A DNA stretch of 64,000 bases from Deroplatys truncata (taxonomy: Eukaryota; Arthropoda; Insecta; Mantodea; Mantidae), in the NCBI GenBank assembly GCA_030765065.1, contig CM060976.1, forward strand, positions 58,202,539 to 58,266,538. The letters are read 5' to 3'. A model generated the notes under the pieces. The model was not told where the DNA came from. It made no database searches and was given only the letters and a program-made list of their open reading frames with translations. Shown here piece after piece: positions 56,637 to 64,000 of this stretch; position 1 is the stretch's first letter, and each line of letters opens with the position of its first letter. The translations under genes and the position numbers were made by a program.

Positions 56637-56957
56637 CTGTGAGTATCCTGACGCAGTCTACTTTGCTGGGATAGGGGTTTGGATAGTACGGTGAGTAGAA
56701 TTCCCTTCTCTCAGGGTTGCCAATGGAAAACTGATGACAGCGAGGATCCAGACGGGATTGCTCCTCGGTGACAGCAGCTGCGTCACGACGGAACACCGTT
56801 CTCTTCTTGACGAAACTCACGGGAGAGAAGGGTAAACTTTTGGGTTTGGCCTCTCCTCCGTGAATGTGATAATACGGACCGGATACCGTCGAGGAGATGT
56901 TCTCGAAATACGGCCGATGTCTTGGGGGAATCATCAAGCTTGTTGAACCCTCCCTTC
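56637..56957 (-). CDS. Internal exon of a CUB-domain protein
   Basis: A 321-bp minus-strand exon with acceptor TTTATTTGCAG before 56957 and donor ACAG/GTGAGT after 56637. Both boundaries are phase 1, so the exon is symmetric. The encoded 106 complete codons begin REGSTSLMIPPRHRP, pass a basic stretch KKRTVFRR and end with RCHQFSIGNPERREFYSPYY-PNPYPSKVDCVRILT. The last part is the start of a CUB domain, an extracellular beta-sandwich beginning with Cys and the F-Y-S-P-x-Y-P-x-x-Y-P-x-x-x-x-C pattern. The rest of the domain should lie in the next exon, which I did not find to the left within the window. Extracellular or receptor roles are typical; I cannot name the gene (NETO-like or CUB-LDLa-like proteins are possibilities). 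Confidence 0.85.
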
Positions 56958-56959
56958 CT

Positions 56960-57268
56960 GCAAATAAACAATTCAATTAATTAGGCTCATTTGAGGATTG
57001 GTGCTACCAGCTAATTAGTTCATCCAGAATGGAATCGTTGCCACTGCATCCTCTATGAAAAGTAATCGAAATTACAAAATTGAGTAAATTACATTGCAAA
57101 TGGAAGATACACTTGGATGGACGTTAATTAAATATTAATTAAATATTTTTATTAATTAAATGCATACTAGTTCTAATATTTGATTTCTCTTTCAAACAAA
57201 GTTGCCCACTTAGTTGCTAGATCAACAACGGAAATAAAACTATGCAATTTCAAATATATCCGTTTACT
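56960..57268. other. Intron sequence upstream of the CUB exon
   Basis: AT-rich sequence, with the polypyrimidine-poor acceptor region next to the exon. Nothing else was recognised. Confidence 0.45.
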
Positions 57269-57500
57269 GCCTCTGTGATCTGGTAGTTAGCTAATAGCTT
57301 CCAAATCCAGAGGCCTCGGGCTCGATTCCCGGCTTGAGGTTGGAATTTTTCTTTAGCTAGGATTATACCTCCATTCCCCTTAGAGTCGGCAAAAATGAGT
57401 GGGAGAGTAAATGTGTGTGTGTTAATTTAATATAAATATGACATCCTGATGACTAATTGGTCCTTGACGACCAAACGTCCCAAAATTTCAATGCAATATG
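57269..57500 (+). repeat. tRNA-like SINE
   Basis: ATCTGGTAGTTAGCTAATAG resembles box A and TCGGGCTCGATTCCCGGC contains box B. A body of about 150 bp follows, ending AATTTCAATGCAATATG. It is not a functional tRNA because the arms do not pair. It lies inside the probable intron of the CUB gene. Confidence 0.6.
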
Positions 57501-57962
57501 TAAATATTTGTATGTTTAAAACAATTATGATGAACAATATGATAGTTGGTCGTATATTTTAATAATATTAATAGCAGTTTTTTTGTAGAATTTTCATTTA
57601 TGTCATGCTTAATTTGTTAAAGAAATTATGCGTTAATATTGATGGAAATACCGATGACAGTGATAATAGTATTTAATATTTGAGTGGTTATCTATTTTGG
57701 AGTTCTCTATATATATACTTTAAGTTAAACATTAAATTATTGCAGATTCTACGTCTTGATTACAATCTAAAGATTAAATTTTATTCTTCTTGATTATCTC
57801 TTGCAAAAGAAATTAATCTCACAAGGGAAGTGTGCCTCAACCTAAGTTCAAATTCCTGTAAGATCAATCACGTAGGTTGAGAAGACCACAACTTAAAAAT
57901 AAAGTAGCGGTTTCGACAGCAAGGTCTGAACATTGAAGCCAGAATCCTGCGACGGTAGCGCA

Positions 57963-58070
57963 ATGTGCGACGCAGATGGACATCTCTGGTTGAACTACAG
58001 AGTATCTTTCTTGACGCATGAATCACTCGCCTCTCTCGCTTATGAAGGCCAAAAATTTCAGTCGGAGAAG
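57963..58070 (+). other. Possible short coding exon
   Basis: The frame from ATG at 57963 runs 36 codons to AAG immediately before GTAAGTG, a near-consensus donor at 58071. Composition (DADGHLWLNYRVSFLTHE) is protein-like, but I do not recognise a family. The frame is open upstream to a TGA near 57928. It is on the opposite strand to the CUB exon, so it would belong to another gene or be chance. Confidence 0.2.
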
Positions 58071-58079
58071 GTAAGTGTT

Positions 58080-59225
58080 CCTTCCGTATAGTATAAATGG
58101 TTGATGTGTCGCTGTATTTCTAATCCTTCTAGTAAACCCTGGCAGCTATAATTTTGCATGTAACCTTTTAATAACAAATCGCTTCTGTCACAAAATTTCA
58201 GGGCAGGTTACGGCATGAAAAGTGTAATAACTCCCTTCTTAGTAATGTTTCAAGACTTCTCTGAAATCCAATCAACGGATATATAGTAAAGTGGTTCTAT
58301 AGCGCGCGAGAAATTCACATATTTTATTTAAAAACGTTTTTCTTTAAATCACACAGCGCAATTAGTGGAAAATGATTAAGCAAAGTCACTTTCCACATCA
58401 CTAAACACAGGCTTCATTCCTGCTTACCTGTAAGCAATCTTAGTGTTAGTTTTCAGAAAATGACGAAAACGTTTTCCTTTTATTTGTTGTACAGATAAGT
58501 TATTTTAGCTTAGTTTGCCTACAAATCTGTGTTAAACGCACATCTATATTTACGTTTATGAAGAACGGAAAAGTTTTAAACAAAATATAACAAAGTCATC
58601 AGTTATTAATAAATATAAATTAAGGGTTGAATTCATGAGTGTATGTACAACGAAGTAAGAATGCGTTATCAAAATGTTCCCAATGTATGAAACTGAAGCC
58701 CGCAATTTCTTAATTTACTCAGTATTGACAAGCTCATTCACTATACAAGAATATTACTCACTGTTTAGAGGTATCCACTTATTCTACATTTTAATTAGTG
58801 TAACGTTCATGCAAGGTCGAATTAAAAGTAGTCGATGTATAGAATGTCACAATTACTTAAAAAAACTAGAAAAATAAAATGCCGTGCATACTATAAAATG
58901 CATTGGAAATAAAGCATTCACCCAGGATAATAATTGTTTGTACTGGCAAAGGTAAAAGAAAATAGGATTTAAAGCAGCTCTAAATAAAAGTACAACCCAT
59001 ATAGCCCCAAAAGCACTGAATATATTAACATTCAAATGTAGAAACAGAGACATTGAAGCACATAGCATTTGAATTTGTCCTTCTCACACAACATTTGCCA
59101 TTTTGAAATGGAATTTAACACGCGATGTTATGATATAAACTCGCTTCCATAAGTTTTATATGCCGCTTCACACATTAAAAGAATTTAAAAATTTACTTAC
59201 TCCAAAAGTATATGTTATGTATAAT
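58080..59225. other. Unassigned stretch
   Basis: AT-rich, with no recognised gene. Confidence 0.4.
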
Positions 59226-59229
59226 TTAG

Positions 59230-59600
59230 ACAAGACCGAAAGGTGTGGAGACGGCCGCTCCCAGACACGAAGCTCAAGAAAAATCCTTCTTCGCTGATCG
59301 TCGAGAACTGTCATAACTCCTCTTCCTCGGAAGGCATCGCTCGGGGGGCACCGGGAAGGTAAGCTGATGATGTGGAGACAGCATAAGCGCTACCTATACT
59401 GGCGGAGAGGACGCAACCTGGCGAGCGTTGTTGGAACCCGGTGCAGCCGACTACTAATGTTAATCAGGCTGCCGACATAATAACAAGCAAGGGCCGAAAA
59501 CTGTAGTTCATATTCCAGGTACATGAAGGAACTGCGGCCATCCTTGCAAAAACAGCCACTCGTGAAAGAAGAGCCACAATTGGCTCATTAGGTATGAATA
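59230..59600 (+). other. GC-rich patch, possible exon or promoter
   Basis: An island of higher GC in AT-rich DNA. On the plus strand, 59230-59358 is flanked by TTTAG and GTAAGC, and one frame is open throughout (KVWRRPLPDTKLKK then SSSSEGIARGAPG), with matching phase at both edges. Alternatively it is a CpG-rich promoter or untranslated first exon of the minus-strand CUB gene. No family is recognised. Confidence 0.25.
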
Positions 59601-60740
59601 ATTTTATCACATTGAGCCTTCATTTTATTATACAAACCTGTATACCAAATTCAGATTAACCAAAATAATAAATTAATTAAAAGTCTAATAAACTAAAATT
59701 ATAAATCACTGATCGATTAAATCATTTATGAGGAATGAAAGGTAGATAAGACCTTTTAAGCTGAAAATAAAGCCAGAATTATTTAAATACTCAGGAGTAA
59801 ATAAAAACGCATATAAATTTTGAAGTTTTGCTAATTTGAAATTTAAAAAAAAATACCTTGTTTTTCTTAAGGAAAAGATTCAATGAAATTTGGTTAACAA
59901 TATGAACAATTAAAACATTTTATTTTTGCATTTGTATTATAATTATAACTTGTACTTTGCTTCTATACAACTAGTTTTTGATATCGACAATTTTAAAGCC
60001 ACAAATAGCTATTTAATTGCTCTCTTACCATTTAACTAAAGCACCGCATTGAACTTTAAACTGTATTTTTCTCAGTTCCTTCTATGCAGCATTTTCCACT
60101 CTTCAAAATGCAATTTGGATTATAGTTTCTAACTTATTTGCTTGATAGTTTCAGGTGAGCTTCAGGGGTGATGGATTTAAAAGTTATGCACTCGTTAAAC
60201 ATATTACTACTAAATAGTTCAGTTGAAATTATTTTCCATAAATCACATTGAAAAGTTTGAAAAATTCAATAACACCTTTTTTTCTCTTAAGCTATTAAAC
60301 TTAAGAAATGACTGCACAACAGTTTCTACAATGTTGTATATTAAGCTAAAATTAGAAGTTTAGAATTGATACGACAAATCGTAGAGTGCAAGGAGCATTC
60401 TCCTAACAAAAAGTGACTAATTACGAATAAAAAATTAATATCCTAACAACGATTGACATATCTCAAACTTTTTTGTGCAGTATATGTTGTATGTTCTCAG
60501 TATATGGTAAAACGTCGAGGAAATCAGAAGAAAATTGTAGATTTTTTGTTTTCACACATACGTTTCCTTTAACATATCAGTGTAAGCACACCAACACTTG
60601 CAATTGAAACCTGTGTCAGGGAGAATCTGAAAACGGGCTACAAAGGAGGCACATTTTTATTTTCTCTGACATAAGGCTGTGCTAAAAGCAATTGAAAGTT
60701 ATCAGATAACAACTATGTTAGTCTCAAACTGCCTAATAAA
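59601..60740. other. Unassigned stretch
   Basis: AT-rich, with no recognised gene or repeat. Confidence 0.4.
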
Positions 60741-60744
60741 CCTT

Positions 60745-61265
60745 ACGTAACTGGCAAAATACAACAAGGTGAATCTTGGGTGGGAGCCTGGACATAAAGG
60801 AATTTTACACAATAAAAAGGAGCAGATATCCTGGCAAGAAAGGTATCTGCTCAAACATTTACTAAGCCTGAACCACTTTTTGGAGTACCCTTAAATTCTG
60901 TTTTAAGGAACCATTGCTCAGTGGATTCGTCATAACCACCAACTGTGGTGGGTTCAAATAGAAGGATGATGTCCAGTATATACTCCTCACTCACTGAAAA
61001 TGTACTTATTCTCAATAGATCTGAAATAAACCTGATAACCGGGCTCTTGACGGGACATTGTAGATTACGAGAACACTGCATACAATGGAATCTTTAGAGG
61101 GGAACCAGTATGCAGACTATGTAACAAAGAGAATGGAACTTTGCTCATATAATAGCCAATGCGAAGCGCTAGATAGCAAAATATGAACTTTTCGGTTTGA
61201 TAAGCCCGAATGATGATTTTCCTAAGGAAAACTTAGCTAGGAAACTGCTGTCCTTACTTTAAGGG
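60745..61265 (+). pseudogene. LINE C-terminal fragment with RNase H-like end and zinc site
   Basis: Translated pieces, in shifting frames, are WEPGHKGI followed by a degraded KADILARK-like segment (the end of an RNase H domain in R1/Jockey-type LINEs), then PLFGVPLNSVL, and GLLTGHCRLREHCIQWN with RGEPVCRLCNKENGTLL, the conserved LTGH...C-x2-C block near the C terminus. There are multiple stops and frameshifts. It is a different clade from the LINEs at 42 and 51 kb, which lack this RNase H-like end. Confidence 0.75.
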
Positions 61266-61269
61266 ATAG

Positions 61270-63531
61270 GACTATTTAACTAAAACAATAGTGATAGAAG
61301 ATAATATAACAAACCGTTAGGTTTCAGTGTTAAGAGCAATTACAACCAACTCCATCACTACGACAGTCAAGTCAGTCAACAAGCAATGCTAACCTTCTAT
61401 GAAAGTCAGTGGTAAGCTTCGTTAATTTTATTTTAAACGATTTAAAAAATATCATCTCGATTATATGAAAATGTCAAATACTGTTTCGGAGAAAATTCAG
61501 TTTAAATTTAATTTTAACAAAGAGTTGCTGGACTGGGCTTTAGCAACACAATATGATCATATGGTACACATTTATCTACAACCGAACCTTGAAACATATA
61601 CAAATATAAATCATCAGTTTGTTTAAACACAATGTAATTGAAACATTAACATCAAGATTTTCATTAAATTCGCTCATATGATAGCATCTTTACTTACAAA
61701 AATTTTCGTTACACTTATTTTATAAAAGGCTGTTCCGAGATTTATATTAACGTATTGCATTAATTAATATATAACAACTGCATTGAGATACTGTGTATAG
61801 TCTGTGAAGTCTTCTTTATACTGGTTGAGTTTTGTATAATTTTACAAAACTGGGAAATCTTAAGAAATAGACAAAATCTAAAAATAAAATGCACATGCCG
61901 TTAAAATATAAATTTTACATGGGATTAACCATATTCAACATATTCACTGTCGTTAGACTTTCAATATCAACACACCGGCATCTTTAAATGACTGCCAATT
62001 AGCGAGTTTTAAAGACAATTATATTGAAACTCCACATAATTATTCTCAACACATCAATCTCTATCATAGACCAGGAAAGAAAGGTTTTGGGGGAAAGGAG
62101 TGGATAGGTTTTTAAGAAGAGTGGTGTAAATAAAACGAGGCAATGGTCTTCCCTCCCGAAAATTAAGAAAATTTAGCTGAGAGGAACAATACTTTGGATT
62201 TCTTGTGCAATAAAGCAATTTAATCAAGAATTTATCATGAAATTTGTTAACTAATATGCCAAACTTCGATTATTTGTATAGGTCTTACATCTTATTAATA
62301 AGGTTACAGCAAAAAAAGTAAATTGGTTGTAAAGTATTGCTATTTTCTCTTTTTCAATTCAGTAATCTTCTATGGAGCTCTGAAAATTACTCCTATTAGT
62401 CACGTTAGCCGATAAAGGTTTAATTTAGCTGAAAATAGATAAGGGAAGCTTCAACGCTGAATAGCGTCTACCCCGCAGGCATCTATCAAACCCCTGTGTG
62501 TGCTAAGTATGGAGGTATTCGTGAAACGCCGAGTGATTAGAACGCCTCCAGCACCTTCTAATGAGATCAACACCATCCGTCATGTGCAACACTCACAGTG
62601 TGTATCAGGCATTTGTTTGCATTTGCTCTTGGCACTCGAAAAGCGATAATATAATTCTATTGAGATAATAGATTCTACGTTTGCTACAATCTACTATTCA
62701 CAACAGTTATTAAGAGAAATAATAACAAAGCAAGACTGAACAAATTTGATAACATATAACATAATTTCATTAGTAACGGTAAATGTGAGCGTAGAAATCA
62801 TTTTAATTGAGTAAAACGCAATTTTTTTTATCAACATGAGAGATACTTACAAAACAAGTCGATATAAATCTCAACAAAATTCGAAAGAATCTAATCTAAA
62901 GAATGAACACCATGAATTCCAAATCATGTTGACCTTTTAAATCCTTACCCTGAGTTTTATTCTGGCTTTATTTGTTTGTTTTAATATTAATCCATATTTA
63001 GATTTATGGTATATAAAGTATTCTTAAAGAGGATTTTGTTATGAATTTGTGCAGTAGATGTTTTATTGACATTAAGTTAATTTAGATTTGGTAAATATTA
63101 TTGGTAATTAAAACTTACAAGGTAAATTAATCTAAAAATAATTGGTAAAGAAGCAATTACTAGGAAAAAATTATCTGGATAAAAAATATTTCATTTATTT
63201 GAGGCTAGTCTAAACAGCTAATATTCTTCCTAAATAAATTAAAAGTAGTACATAGGGGAATCAAAATCTTAATAACATATATCCTCTAAATAAACGCACA
63301 AAAATTGTTTCAAGAAAAGCAATTAATCCTATAGATAAAGTATGATTTAAAAAAAGAAAATCTCTCTAGGGGTTGAAATAAATCTTAATATATAATATAA
63401 AATATCAAAGGATAGTTTAAAATAAAATATTGCTTTTCGAAATTAATGATAAGATATGCTTTAAATTTTAAAAGTTGTGCCCTTGTTTTCGGTTTGCAAG
63501 ACCAATGTTTTGTTATAAACTATTAAAACAT

Positions 63532-63573
<42 letters not shown>

Positions 63574-64000
63574 GTAATAATATATTCTCTTTTTTGTAGT
63601 TTGTGGGTTTTTTATTTTCTTCTAAGGGTGGTGCTTGAGCAGGTATATTTGGAACATCTTTAAGAATTTTAATTCGAAATGAATTAGGCAACCTGGATCT
63701 TTATATCGTTGGTGTCCGATAGGTTTTAAAGTTAATGTGATATTTGGATTTTCTACAATTAAATAGAGAATAAGGAGGGAATTCGAACAACATTCATATT
63801 AATCAGAATATATAATTCAATGTTATCATTGGGAAATCGGTTCCTAAAATATTTATATATATACACAAGTCTATACATGAACTTAAGAAAGCAATTCTGA
63901 AGGCGTTCAAATATTTTAATTATATCTTTGAACGTAACCACTGTTGCAAGGTTTAAAACAAGGTTGTTATAAAAGCTAATGTAATATAAATATTTTTTGT
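61270..64000. other. Unassigned AT-rich stretch to window end
   Basis: There is no recognised gene. A TAA microsatellite lies at 63533-63582. Short frames over it are by-products. Confidence 0.45.
63533..63582. repeat. (TAA)n microsatellite
   Basis: About 16 TAA units with one interruption (TAG). Confidence 0.95.

Noticed and set aside
57269..57345. Candidate functional tRNA gene
   Set aside because: There is a good box B, but no consistent cloverleaf, and a SINE body follows.
1..64000. CRISPR arrays, bacterial operons, phage or defence systems
   Set aside because: There are no regularly spaced short repeats, no ribosome-binding sites with packed genes, and all recognised families are eukaryotic.
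1..64000. A previously undescribed multi-gene system
   Set aside because: Apart from transposons, one CUB exon and unassigned AT-rich DNA, nothing forms a coherent gene set. Only the R repeat family remains unexplained.

Overview
The window looks like nuclear DNA of an insect with a large, repeat-rich, AT-rich genome. The family mix supports this: a Ty3/gypsy retrotransposon, a Penelope-like element with a GIY-YIG domain, several mariner-type transposases of insect type, Tigger/pogo, hAT-like pieces, LINEs and tRNA-derived SINEs, around at least one spliced host exon. The order cannot be fixed from the sequence; a polyneopteran-like genome is only a guess. No bacterial operon, CRISPR array, rRNA or canonical tRNA gene was found.

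Layout. 1-1509: mostly unassigned, with a weak promoter/first-exon candidate. 1510-10892: a small TA-flanked mariner-like MITE (about 454 bp when the insertion is subtracted), split by an 8,925-bp gypsy element (1595-10519, minus orientation) with two apparently identical 1,309-bp LTRs, a 4-bp target duplication, a primer-binding site, gag and pol. Gag and pol lie in one frame with a single UGA between them. 11470-13860: a LINE 3' end and two decayed hAT (DUF659) pieces. 14587-14889 and 22000-23175: two Penelope-like 3' ends, both with a hammerhead-ribozyme-like motif; the second carries a GIY-YIG coding region split by a SINE with a 12-bp target duplication. 19330-20040: a cluster of tRNA-like repeats. 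23869-24920: a mariner pseudogene. 27224-30042: a Tigger element complete at both ends, with another copy of the same SINE inside. 31727-35002: two mariner-type elements head to head, the second with about 290-bp inverted termini. 38830-40480: a decayed LINE containing a second kind of SINE with a 12-bp duplication. 42228-44916: a 5'-truncated LINE with a long open reverse transcriptase frame. 46215-47500: a nearly intact mariner-type element. 51540-52150 and 60745-61265: more LINE 3' ends. 56637-56957: a minus-strand exon with good splice sites that starts a CUB domain; this is the only convincing host protein-coding sequence.

The most striking unexplained component is a noncoding repeat of about 0.8-0.9 kb, called 'R' here. 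About 14 full or partial copies in both orientations lie between 16.6 and 53.8 kb. Its ends share the inverted motif ACTTTCTCTAC, several copies are paired as imperfect palindromes, and one copy was split by the LINE. I could not assign it to a known family.

The window reads as long introns or intergenic DNA filled by successive transposon layers. Nesting gives relative ages: MITE older than gypsy, Penelope older than SINE, Tigger older than SINE, R older than LINE, LINE older than the second SINE. I found no convincing new multi-gene system. The R family, the gag-UGA-pol arrangement and the ribozyme motifs are the best leads.
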